From: Tateyamaria omphalii
Lineage (GTDB): Bacteria > Pseudomonadota > Alphaproteobacteria > Rhodobacterales > Rhodobacteraceae
NCBI RefSeq assembly: GCF_019802125.1
Contig: NZ_JAHVHT010000001.1
Span: forward strand, 682,001-746,000
Direction of reading: 5' to 3'
DNA: 64,000 bases
Under the pieces are notes generated by a model. The model was not told the DNA's origin. It saw nothing but the letters and a program-made list of their open reading frames with translations, and searched no databases. Below, one piece after another: positions 7,660 through 15,814 of the stretch (position 1 is the first letter of the stretch; every line of letters starts with the position of its first letter). The position numbers and the translations under genes are program-made.

Positions 7660-9057
7660 TCACGCAGCCGGGCGGCCCAAGGTCACCCGGTTCCGCCCCT
7701 CCGACTTGGCCCCGTAGAGAGCCTTGTCCGCACGATCGAGCAGAGCCTCCGGCGTATGCGGTTCGGCCGTTTTGGTCCCGCGCACGGGGTCCACGACCGT
7801 CATTCCTATGGACATCGTCGCGTTCACTTGGGTTGTGTGTTCCGGCACGTCGAAAGGTGTAGCCTCGATGATGCTGCACAGCCGCTTGGCCGCCTTGCGC
7901 GCGTTTGAAAGGCCCGCGCCCGGCAACACAATCAAAAACTCTTCTCCACCAATGCGGGCCACGAGATCGACCGCGCGCAGGTTTTCCCGCAGGCGCCGGG
8001 CGGTTTCGACCAATACCGCATCGCCTGCGGCATGGCCCATTGTGTCGTTGATCCGTTTGAAGTGGTCCATGTCGGCAACCATCACCGCGTATGGCTTGCC
8101 CGTACGCGCCGCCCGTTCGGCGATCCGGGCGAGGTGCGGCATCGCATAGCGGCGATTGTGCAGGCCCGTCAGCGGGTCGATGACAGCCGCCTCGATCCCG
8201 GATTTCACGGTGTCACGCAAGGCATCCGTCACACGCTTGCGGTTCAGCAGCGCCTGGAGCCGCAGCGCCATTTCGTCCGCGCTGCGGGTGTTGCGCATCA
8301 TGTCGTTGGCACCCATGTCCAGCATTTGTGCCCCCAGCGTCATGTTGTCCGACCCAAGCACTGCAAGGATGGCGCAATGCCGTGTGCTGGCCTGGCTGCG
8401 GACCGTTGCCAGCAGTTGCAGCATTTGGGGGCCTTCATGCGGTTCCACCAACAGCAGAAGCGCATCGGGTGCGCGTCCGGGCTCCAGATCCGCAACGGCG
8501 GTCGCGGGCCGGGCAAAGGTGATCTTGGCGCTGAGCCGATTGCGCAGCGCAGTGGCCCAGGGCTCGGCCCTCTCCATGTCGCGTGCGATGATGCGCACGG
8601 CCTGGTCGGGTGCAAAGGCGGTCGCCGCTTCGGCAAAACCGAGCGCTCGCGACGTGCCTTCCCGCAAGGTCCATTCGCTGGCCGTCGCATAGGCGCGGAT
8701 AATCGAGCGGGTGCGGGCCAGCAGGAGCGCATCGTTGATGGGTTTTTGCATCACGTCGTCAACGCCGCCCGCAAGCAGGCGCAGCCGGTCCGTATCGTCG
8801 TCGCATCCGCTGAGCGCAATGATCGGCACCTTGCCGGCAAGCCCTGCCTTGCGCATCCGCCGCAGCAGTCGCACCGGGTCGCCGTCCGGCAGATCCGTTG
8901 CGCACAATATCAGGTCCGGCACGTTTTGTGCCATTGCCTGCATCGCCTCGGCGATCGAGGCCGCCTGCGTCATCTGGTAGTGGCTGGCCGCCAGCTTGAC
9001 ACGCAGCACGATACGGTTTGTCGCAATCGGATCGATAAGAAGGACCTTGCCGTGCAT
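7660..9057 (-). CDS. PleD-like diguanylate cyclase with two receiver domains, the first lacking its phospho-acceptor Asp
   Basis: The protein has 465 residues: REC1 (about 3-118), a degenerate second REC (about 150-275) and a GGDEF domain (about 290-460) with GGEEF and an RxxD inhibitory site five residues upstream, so it should make c-di-GMP. In REC1 the acceptor position is Ala (A53 in LILCATDLP, where PleD has D53), although the conserved Lys is kept (MQKP). REC2 also lacks a recognisable acceptor (LLLLVEPHEG). The cyclase may therefore be phosphorylation-independent. It is a single gene, divergent from the DUF3572 gene and convergent with the metal-sensor gene. Confidence 0.88.
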   Translation of the reverse strand: MHGKVLLIDPIATNRIVLRVKLAASHYQMTQAASIAEAMQAMAQNVPDLILCATDLPDGDPVRLLRRMRKAGLAGKVPIIALSGCDDDTDRLRLLAGGVDDVMQKPINDALLLARTRSIIRAYATASEWTLREGTSRALGFAEAATAFAPDQAVRIIARDMERAEPWATALRNRLSAKITFARPATAVADLEPGRAPDALLLLVEPHEGPQMLQLLATVRSQASTRHCAILAVLGSDNMTLGAQMLDMGANDMMRNTRSADEMALRLQALLNRKRVTDALRDTVKSGIEAAVIDPLTGLHNRRYAMPHLARIAERAARTGKPYAVMVADMDHFKRINDTMGHAAGDAVLVETARRLRENLRAVDLVARIGGEEFLIVLPGAGLSNARKAAKRLCSIIEATPFDVPEHTTQVNATMSIGMTVVDPVRGTKTAEPHTPEALLDRADKALYGAKSEGRNRVTLGRPAA

Positions 9058-9152
9058 GATGCGTTTCCAATTCGTTTCAAAGGCCGTACGTTAGGTTCTT
9101 GATCGTTTTGGTTAACAAAGCGTTTCCATCAGATGGCAAAGGCACAAACGTG

Positions 9153-9437
9153 ATGTCCCATTCGCAAGAATCCGCCGAGGTCGTGGGTTTGCAGGCCGTG
9201 GCATGGATGGCGGGCAATGAGGAGTTGTTGCCGGTCTTCCTGGGAGCCACCGGTGCCAGTGAGGCCGACATGCGGGCAGGCGTCGGCGATCCGGCCTTTC
9301 TGGGTGCGCTTTTGGACTTCATCATGATGGATGATGCCTGGGTCACGGCCTTCTGCGATGCGCATACGCTGCCCTATGACGCCCCGATGCGCGCCCGCAT
9401 GGCTTTGCCGGGCGGAGGGGATGTCCATTGGACGTAG
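9153..9437 (+). CDS. DUF3572 family protein
   Basis: The protein has 94 residues from the ATG at 9153 (MSHSQESAEVVGLQAVAWMA). The pattern of short helices with GLQAVAWM, FLGATG and FLDFIMMDDAWV-like elements matches DUF3572, an alphaproteobacterial family of unknown function. An upstream in-frame start at 9099 would add an unconserved leader. Its stop overlaps the start of the HAD hydrolase gene by ten bases, so the two are likely translationally coupled. Confidence 0.8.
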   Translation: MSHSQESAEVVGLQAVAWMAGNEELLPVFLGATGASEADMRAGVGDPAFLGALLDFIMMDDAWVTAFCDAHTLPYDAPMRARMALPGGGDVHWT

Positions 9438-10150
9438 ATGCGCCTTTCGTGCCTGTGCGCGGCATCATCTTTGACAAGGACGGCACGCTCTTCGATTTCT
9501 CCACCACGTGGGAGGCTTGGGCTGCCGCCTTTCTCCGCCGTGCGGCCAAGGGGGATGAAGGGCTTGCCGAGCGTGCGGGGGCAGCGATCGGATTCGATCT
9601 GTTGCGCGGGCGGTTCGAGCGCGACAGTGTCGTGATTGCCGGCACGCCGGTCGAGATTGCTGCGGATCTTGGCCCTCATTTCCCCGAGTTGTCTCAGGAC
9701 GTGCTGTTGGTGCTCTTGAACCAGGAGGCTGCCCGCGCCCCGCAGGCCGAGGCGGTGCCGCTCGCGCCGTTGCTGACCGCTTTGCGCGCGCGGGGCCTTG
9801 CGTTGGGGGTGGCGACCAATGACGCCGAGGCGCCCGCGCGTGCGCATCTGGCGGACGCGCATGTCGACGCATTCTTTGACTTCATTGCAGGCAGCGACAG
9901 CGGCTTTGGCGGCAAGCCCACGCCGGGGCAGCTCCTTGGCTTTTGCGCGCAGACCGGGCTGCCCCGCGACAGTGTGGTGATGGTGGGTGACAGCACACAT
10001 GACCTGCTGGCCGGACGGGCCGCGGGGATGCGCACCATCGCCGTTTTGACGGGGTTGGCCCCGCGTGAGGTTCTGGCGCCCCTGGCCGATGCCGTCCTGC
10101 CCGACATCGGCGGGCTGCCTGCATGGCTGGACCGCGCTGTTCCCGCCTGA
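9428..10150 (+). CDS. HAD-superfamily hydrolase (phosphoglycolate-phosphatase-like)
   Basis: The protein has 240 residues. HAD motif I is IIFDKDGTLFDF (nucleophile and acid Asp in DKDGT, residues 16-20), motif II is LGVATND, and motif IV is VVMVGDSTHDLLAG. A helical cap lies between motifs I and II. This is the Gph-like branch of small-molecule phosphatases. The most plausible start is a TTG at 9428 inside the end of the DUF3572 gene; a GTG seven codons later is the alternative. Confidence 0.85.
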   Translation: MDVDAPFVPVRGIIFDKDGTLFDFSTTWEAWAAAFLRRAAKGDEGLAERAGAAIGFDLLRGRFERDSVVIAGTPVEIAADLGPHFPELSQDVLLVLLNQEAARAPQAEAVPLAPLLTALRARGLALGVATNDAEAPARAHLADAHVDAFFDFIAGSDSGFGGKPTPGQLLGFCAQTGLPRDSVVMVGDSTHDLLAGRAAGMRTIAVLTGLAPREVLAPLADAVLPDIGGLPAWLDRAVPA

Positions 10151-10267
10151 CGGTTCAGAATCGTCCATCCCATTGGAAAAAACGACACGTGCAGTCGCAA
10201 ATGGGACGGTGCGGGCGCTGGACCTGCTGTGTCTTGGAAGGCGCAGACAGATCCGGGGGACGGCACC

Positions 10268-11830
10268 ATGGCAGAGATCGCGACACGGCGCAGAACACGT
10301 GGGGGCGGACGGGCAGGGGCGGCCGCCCGACGCGGTGCTGCAGTCATCGACCAGATGCCATGGAACCCGCCCATCATCAGTGATGCGCCGATTGAGCCCC
10401 TGACCGCAGAGGGGGTCGAAGCCATTCATGACGGTGCGATGCGCATCCTCGAAGAGATCGGCGTGCAGTTCCTGAACGCAGAGGCGCTTGAGATCCTGCG
10501 TGAGGCCGGGTGCAGGATCGACGGCGACATCGTGCGGATGGACCGCCATTTCGTGATGGAAATGGTGGCCAAGGCGCCGTCCACCTTTACGCTGACCCCG
10601 CGCAATCCGGATCGTACGCTGACCGTCGGGGGGCGGAACATCCTGTTCGGCAACGTGTCCTCGCCGCCCAACTACTGGGACATGGAGATCGGCACCAAGG
10701 TGCCCGGCACGCGCGAGAAATGCGTCAATCTTCTGAAACTGACCCAGTATTTCAACTGCATCCACTTCGCGGGCGGCTACCCGGTCGAGCCTGTCGATAT
10801 CCATGCCAGCGTGCGCCATCTGGACGTGCTGTTCGACAAGCTCACCCTGACCGACAAGGTCATGCACGCCTATTCGCTGGGCAAGGAGCGTGTCGAGGAC
10901 GTGATGGAGATGGTGCGCATCGCCGGTGGCCTGAGCCATGAAGAGTTCGATGCAACCCCGCGGATGTACACCAACATCAATTCGACCTCGCCCCTCAAGC
11001 ACGACCAGCCGATGATCGACGGCTGCCTGCGCCTCGTGCGGCGCGGTCAGGCGGTTGTGGTGACGCCCTTCACCCTGGCAGGGGCCATGGCGCCAGTCAC
11101 GATGGCCGGTGCAGTGGCGCAGTCCATTGCCGAAGCGCTGTGCGCCATTGCGCTGTTTCAATACGTGGCTCCCGGTGCGCCCTGCGCCATCGGAACCTTC
11201 ACGTCGAATGTCGACATGAAGTCCGGTGCGCCCGCCTTCGGGACACCTGAGTACATGCGCGCGACCCAGATGACAGGGCAGCTTGCACGGTTCTACGATC
11301 TGCCCATGCGGTCGTCGGGCGTGTGTGCGGCCAACGTGCCGGACGGGCAGGCCATGTGGGAGACGTCGAACAGCCTGTGGGCGGCGGTGCAGTCAGGCAG
11401 CAACATGGTTTATCACGCCGCCGGCTGGCTCGAAGGCGGGCTGATTGCCAGCCCGGAGAAGTTTATCATGGATTGTGAGATCCTGCAGCAGATCCAGAGG
11501 TATATGGATCCCGTGCTCACGGGAACGGGCCCCGATGACATCGCGCTGGATGCGGTGAAGTCGGTTGGAAATGAAGGCCATTTCTTTGGCATTCAGCACA
11601 CGCAGGACCGCTATTCGACCGCTTTCTATCAACCCTTCCTGAGTGACTGGAAAAACTATGAAGGGTGGGAGGCGGCCGGCGCCATCTGGACACCGGAGCG
11701 CGCGCACCGGATGTTCAAGGACATCATTGACAGTTTCGAGGCGCCTGCGATGGACGTGGCCATTCGAGACGAACTGGCGGACTTTGTCGCGCGGCGCAAG
11801 TCCGAAGGGGGCGCGCCGACCGACTTCTGA
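10268..11830 (+). CDS. MttB-superfamily (trimethylamine-methyltransferase-like) protein without pyrrolysine
   Basis: The protein has 520 residues spanning the whole MttB fold (IHDGAMRILEEIGVQF near the N-terminus; VVTPFTLAGAMAPVTMAGAV and CAANVPDGQAMWETSNSLWA later). True trimethylamine methyltransferases read an in-frame amber codon as pyrrolysine in the region matching CAANVPDGQAMWE; here it is read by sense codons, so this is a non-Pyl homologue. Characterised non-Pyl members demethylate quaternary amines such as glycine betaine, proline betaine or carnitine, passing the methyl to a corrinoid protein. No corrinoid-protein gene is adjacent, so the partner must be elsewhere. The ATG at 10268 is preferred over an upstream in-frame start at 10229. 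Confidence 0.88.
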   Translation: MAEIATRRRTRGGGRAGAAARRGAAVIDQMPWNPPIISDAPIEPLTAEGVEAIHDGAMRILEEIGVQFLNAEALEILREAGCRIDGDIVRMDRHFVMEMVAKAPSTFTLTPRNPDRTLTVGGRNILFGNVSSPPNYWDMEIGTKVPGTREKCVNLLKLTQYFNCIHFAGGYPVEPVDIHASVRHLDVLFDKLTLTDKVMHAYSLGKERVEDVMEMVRIAGGLSHEEFDATPRMYTNINSTSPLKHDQPMIDGCLRLVRRGQAVVVTPFTLAGAMAPVTMAGAVAQSIAEALCAIALFQYVAPGAPCAIGTFTSNVDMKSGAPAFGTPEYMRATQMTGQLARFYDLPMRSSGVCAANVPDGQAMWETSNSLWAAVQSGSNMVYHAAGWLEGGLIASPEKFIMDCEILQQIQRYMDPVLTGTGPDDIALDAVKSVGNEGHFFGIQHTQDRYSTAFYQPFLSDWKNYEGWEAAGAIWTPERAHRMFKDIIDSFEAPAMDVAIRDELADFVARRKSEGGAPTDF

Positions 11831-11840
11831 GCCGTCACGG

Positions 11841-11874
11841 TCCAATAATAGGTCAAATTGCATCTGTTATTGGA
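11841..11874. promoter_or_regulatory. Inverted repeat between the MttB homologue and the H-NOX gene
   Basis: TCCAATAA and TTATTGGA form perfect eight-base arms separated by 18 bases in an A+T-rich stretch, followed by TTGTTT. It could be an operator for the H-NOX/cyclase pair or a weak terminator for the methyltransferase gene. Confidence 0.4.
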
Positions 11875-11928
11875 TTGTTTAGAGATCAGAACGCATGGTC
11901 CATTCCGTGGAAATGGGAATGTCGCGCC

Positions 11929-12516
11929 ATGCATGGGCTGATAAATCGAGCAATTCAGTGTTTCGTGACCGACAGTTACGGCGCTGACAAATGGGTCGAA
12001 GCGACACGCTTTGCCGATCTCGACTTTGTCGAGTTCGAAGCGATGCTGCTCTATGACGATGACATCACGCCCAAACTGCTGGATGCCATCAGCAATATCC
12101 TGAACCGGCCCCGCAGCGACGTGATGGAGGATATGGGAACGTATCTGGTCTCTCACCCGAATGTGGAGGCGTTGCGCCGCCTGCTGCGATTTGGCGGCGT
12201 CACCTTTGTCGAATTTCTGCACTCACTGGATGATTTGCCAGACCGGGCGCGACTGGCCGTGTCCGATCTGAACCTGCCGCGCATTGAGTTACGTGATCAT
12301 TCACCGACGCATTTCAGCCTGATCTGTGAAAGCCCGATCAACGGGTGTGGGCACGTGATGATGGGTATCTTGCGCACGATGGCGGACGACTATGGCGCCC
12401 TCGCGCTGTTGGAACACACCGGCAGTGGCGACGGGATTGAAACGATTTCCGTCACCCTTGTCGAAACGGAGTTCGCCGCAGGGCGGGCATTCGATCTGGG
12501 GGCGCGGGCACAATGA
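11929..12516 (+). CDS. H-NOX (heme NO-binding) homologue lacking the proximal heme histidine
   Basis: The protein has 195 residues and starts with the family's conserved MHGLINRAI, so the ATG at 11929 is used. The whole length aligns with H-NOX/HNOB domains. In the segment matching soluble guanylate cyclase FLQNLDALHDHL, this protein has FLHSLDDLPDR, so Pro104 occupies the proximal-histidine position. The YxSxR motif that holds the heme propionates is CxSxI (C133, S135, I137). Normal heme binding is therefore doubtful. The stop overlaps the start of a diguanylate cyclase gene (ATGA), the genetic pairing known for NO-sensing H-NOX proteins in related bacteria. A different ligand or a purely protein-interaction role is possible. 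Confidence 0.85.
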   Translation: MHGLINRAIQCFVTDSYGADKWVEATRFADLDFVEFEAMLLYDDDITPKLLDAISNILNRPRSDVMEDMGTYLVSHPNVEALRRLLRFGGVTFVEFLHSLDDLPDRARLAVSDLNLPRIELRDHSPTHFSLICESPINGCGHVMMGILRTMADDYGALALLEHTGSGDGIETISVTLVETEFAAGRAFDLGARAQ

Positions 12517-13550
12517 AGCAGCAGGATGCACTCATGCAGGCATTGGATGTCTTGTGTCCGATGCATGTTGTTCTGGGGCGGACTGGCCATGTCATCCATG
12601 CCGGGCCCACCCTGCAGAAACTGCGCCCTGAAGCCGCAATGGTCGGCCGCCGGTTCCTTGAAATCTTCGATCTCAAGCGGCCGCGTGCCATCACGACGAT
12701 GGATGCCTTGCGTGCTGCGGCGGGCACCAAGCTGCACCTCCAGCTCCGCGATGCACCCAAGACTGAGGTCAAGGGCCTGTTGATGCCGGGCTTGGGCGAA
12801 GGACAAAGCATCGTGAACCTGTCCTTTGGCATCTCGGTTGTCGATGCCGTCTCGGATTATTCGCTGACAAGTGCCGATTTCGCGGCGACCGATCTGACCA
12901 TCGAAATGCTCTACCTGGTCGAGGCGAAGTCGGCCGCCATGGAAGCCTCGCGCAAGCTGAACCTGCGCCTGCAGGGGGCGATGATTGCCGCCGAGGAGCA
13001 GGCGTTCACCGACACTCTGACCGGGCTCAAGAATCGTCGCGCGATGGATCACGTGATGGCGCGCCATGTGGATTGGGGCACGCGCTTTGGGCTGATGCAG
13101 GTCGATCTGGACTGGTTCAAGGCGGTGAACGATACGCTGGGCCATGCCGCCGGCGATCACGTGTTGCAAACCGTGGCCCGCATCATGGTCGAAGAAACGC
13201 GGGACAGTGACACTGTTGCACGGGTAGGTGGCGACGAGTTCGTGATCATCCTGCCGCACGCCAAGAGCGGTGAAGCGATGGAGGGCATAGGCCGCAGGAT
13301 CATCGAGCGCCTGTCACGGCCCATCCCCTTTCAGGGCGAGGTTTGCAAAATTTCCGCCAGCATCGGATCGGCCATCTACGATCCCGTGTCCGAACAGACG
13401 GTTGCCGAAGTCATGGACGATGCCGACGTCGCACTCTACGCCTCGAAACATGGTGGGCGGGGCCAGCAGACCAACTACACCCCGGCTTTGCGACGCAACA
13501 CCCAGAACCTGGCTCCGCCAACGGGTCGAGACGTGGAACGTGAAGCCTGA
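12513..13550 (+). CDS. H-NOX-associated diguanylate cyclase (HNOBA-like plus GGDEF)
   Basis: The protein has 345 residues. Residues about 8-115 resemble the HNOBA/PAS-like region found next to H-NOX domains (LDVLCPMHVVLGRTGHVIHA, then FLEIFDLKRPRAI). A helical linker spans about 130-165. The GGDEF domain covers about 165-325, with an intact RVGGDEF active site (239-243) and an RxxD inhibitory site (R230-D233), so it should make c-di-GMP and be product-inhibited. It overlaps the H-NOX gene by four bases. In known systems the H-NOX partner controls the cyclase. Confidence 0.9.
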   Translation: MKQQDALMQALDVLCPMHVVLGRTGHVIHAGPTLQKLRPEAAMVGRRFLEIFDLKRPRAITTMDALRAAAGTKLHLQLRDAPKTEVKGLLMPGLGEGQSIVNLSFGISVVDAVSDYSLTSADFAATDLTIEMLYLVEAKSAAMEASRKLNLRLQGAMIAAEEQAFTDTLTGLKNRRAMDHVMARHVDWGTRFGLMQVDLDWFKAVNDTLGHAAGDHVLQTVARIMVEETRDSDTVARVGGDEFVIILPHAKSGEAMEGIGRRIIERLSRPIPFQGEVCKISASIGSAIYDPVSEQTVAEVMDDADVALYASKHGGRGQQTNYTPALRRNTQNLAPPTGRDVEREA

Positions 13551-13792
13551 TCGCGGCAAGATGTGGCGTACCGGCCACGCGCACCCGCATGTTTTTCCAC
13601 ATCATACGCGGAAAGGGAGCAGAGGCTTCCGCCCACCGCGTCCTGCTGTGGTGCCGAACGCGCGACCCTGGCGGTGCCGCTGACGCAACGCGCCCAATGA
13701 TCCCGCTTGCCCGCAAACGTGTTCCGCAGTCTATACCGATGCGGGACGCTTTGACTTTAAGTGACAGCAATAGAAGGAATTTGTGCAGCGAG

Positions 13793-13867
13793 TGGCAGCC
13801 CGTAGGGGAATCGAACCCCTCTTTCCAGGTTGAAAACCTGGCGTCCTAACCGATAGACGAACGGGCC
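13793..13867 (-). tRNA. tRNA-Glu (UUC anticodon)
   Basis: The reverse strand folds as a cloverleaf. The acceptor GGCCCGT pairs with ACGGGCT (one G-U). The anticodon stem is CCAGG/CCTGG around TTTTCAA, giving anticodon TTC. The T arm is GGGG-TTCGATT-CCCC-like. The 3' CCA is encoded. It lies alone between the diguanylate cyclase and recJ. Confidence 0.95.
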
Positions 13868-13970
13868 ATCGCTGGTGTGAGCGCTCAGATAGGCAATTCA
13901 GCGGAAGGGCGCAAGCGTAAAAAACGCCCCGGCCGACATAAATCTGAGGAAAACTCGAACGGCCCGAAGA

Positions 13971-15713
13971 TCAGGCCCGTGCCGCATCCTCCAGCCGCAA
14001 CTGAACCGACTGACGGCCGCGAAACGTGTTGATTTCGACACGGCCGGCCAGATGGAAAGGCGCCCCGCCATGGTCCATCAGTTCGGGGCCAAGAGCGCTG
14101 TCGAACGCGCCAAAGGCGATGGCGTCGAGCCGCGTGCCGCCTGCTTCGCCGAAGGTCACTTTCAGGTGCGTCTCGCCAACCCGTCGGGCATTCAGGATGC
14201 GCATACCGGGAAAGGCATAGCGAGGGGCAGGGGCGCCTGCACCGAAGGGACCCGCCGCATCGATCTGGTCCAGCAGCTCGACCGTCGCCGCCCCGGGCAT
14301 CAAGGTGCCGTCCAGCCGCAGGTCCGCAGGGCCAAGCGCATCCGCGCCCTGTTTCGCCAGCAGCTCGGACAGGCGCGACATGGCGGCGTCGATCTTGCCT
14401 TCCTCGACCGTCAGGCCCGCCGCCATCTTGTGACCGCCGCCTTTGATCAGCAGCCCTTCGGCGGCAAGCCTTTGGATGGGTGCGCCCAAGTCGATGCCAG
14501 AGACCGAGCGCCCGGAACCTTTGCCGATCCCGTCCTCGATCCCGATCACGATAGATGGGCGGTTGGTTGCCTCTTTCACACGTGAGGCGACGATGCCGAC
14601 CACGCCCGGATGCCATCCTGGCCCCGCAGCCCATGCAAGCGCACCATCGGCGCCCCGCGCCTCGCACTGAGCCAATGCTTCGGCGCGCACCTTGGCCTCG
14701 ATGTCCCGCCGTTCGGCATTCAGCGTGTTCAAGCGCTCGGCCAATGCGGCGGCTTTGTGCGGGTCGGTCGTGCCCAGAAGGCGGGCACCGAGGTCCGCCT
14801 GCCCGATCCGACCGCCTGCATTGATCCGTGGGCCGAGCAGATAGCCCAAATGGTACGGCGTCGGCGCGGTGTCGAGGCCCGCGATATCGGCAAGTGCCAC
14901 CAGACCCGTCCGGTCCCGCCGCGCCATGATCTTGAGCCCTTGGCGCACGAAAGCGCGGTTTACACCGACCAGGGGCGCGACGTCGGCGACTGTAGCGAGG
15001 CCGACAAGGTCGAGCATTGCCATGAGATCGGGACCGGTCTGGCCCGCCGCGCGCATTTGGCGCCCGGCCTCAACCAATGTCAGGAACACCACTGCTGCCG
15101 CGCAGAGATGCGCCAGAGCACCGTCTTCGTCCTGCCGGTTGGGGTTCACCACGGCATAGGCATCAGGCAGTGTTTCACCGCCCAGGTGGTGATCCAGAAC
15201 GATCACATCCGCGCCATGCGCTGCGGCGATTGGGCCATGGGAAAGGGTTCCGCAATCGACGCAGATGATCAGGTCGTGCGCCCCTGCCAATTGGGCCATG
15301 GCCGCGTCGTTGGGGCCGTAGCCTTCGTCGATCCGGTCGGGCACGTAAAGCGTTGCCGCGGCGGCCCCGATTTCCCGAAGCCAGGTGATGAGCAGGGCGG
15401 CCGAGCTGCCCCCGTCCACGTCGTAATCTGCAAAGATGGCGATGCGCTGCCGCATTTGCACGGCCGTCAGGATGCGGCTTGCGGTACGCTCCATGTCCCG
15501 TAACGATCTCGGGTCCGGCATCAGATCGCGCAGGGTCGGGTTGAGGTAGGTGTCAGCGCTTTCCGGTGCGACACCCATCCGCGCAAGGATCTGACAGATA
15601 GGGCGGGGCAGCTTGGTATGTTGCGCCAGCGTTTCGGCATCACGCTCCGTGGCAAGGTCCGGACCGATCCAGGCCCGACCGGTCAAGGACTGTTCGACCC
15701 CCAGAAATGCCAC
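13971..15713 (-). CDS. recJ: Single-stranded-DNA-specific exonuclease RecJ
   Basis: The protein has 580 residues. The DHH phosphoesterase motifs are IAIFADYDVDG (about 91-101), CVDCG (151-155) and VLDHH (172-176). The DHHA1 half contains GWHPGVVGIVASR and IKGGGHKMAAG, followed by the RecJ OB-fold. RecJ degrades single-stranded DNA 5' to 3' in recombination and repair. The GTG at 15713 is preceded by GGGGGAGAG and gives the usual (M)AFLGVEQSLTGR N-terminus; longer frames add unconserved sequence. It lies about 100 bases downstream of glpX on the same strand. Confidence 0.93.
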   Translation of the reverse strand: MAFLGVEQSLTGRAWIGPDLATERDAETLAQHTKLPRPICQILARMGVAPESADTYLNPTLRDLMPDPRSLRDMERTASRILTAVQMRQRIAIFADYDVDGGSSAALLITWLREIGAAAATLYVPDRIDEGYGPNDAAMAQLAGAHDLIICVDCGTLSHGPIAAAHGADVIVLDHHLGGETLPDAYAVVNPNRQDEDGALAHLCAAAVVFLTLVEAGRQMRAAGQTGPDLMAMLDLVGLATVADVAPLVGVNRAFVRQGLKIMARRDRTGLVALADIAGLDTAPTPYHLGYLLGPRINAGGRIGQADLGARLLGTTDPHKAAALAERLNTLNAERRDIEAKVRAEALAQCEARGADGALAWAAGPGWHPGVVGIVASRVKEATNRPSIVIGIEDGIGKGSGRSVSGIDLGAPIQRLAAEGLLIKGGGHKMAAGLTVEEGKIDAAMSRLSELLAKQGADALGPADLRLDGTLMPGAATVELLDQIDAAGPFGAGAPAPRYAFPGMRILNARRVGETHLKVTFGEAGGTRLDAIAFGAFDSALGPELMDHGGAPFHLAGRVEINTFRGRQSVQLRLEDAARA

Positions 15714-15814
15714 AGCGCCACTCTCCCCCCTGTCGCGCCGCGCCGGGTCGGCGCGGGCAGGGCCCCGGCACACGCCAGAGCAATCGTAAGGCGGGCGTGT
15801 CGCCCGCCACGCAC

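Noticed and set aside
10268..11830. Pyrrolysine-containing trimethylamine methyltransferase
   Set aside because: There is no in-frame amber codon; the frame is open through the region where Pyl would be.
13411..13770. 119-codon minus-strand frame upstream of tRNA-Glu
   Set aside because: It runs antisense into the end of the diguanylate cyclase gene and has no domain or ribosome-binding site.
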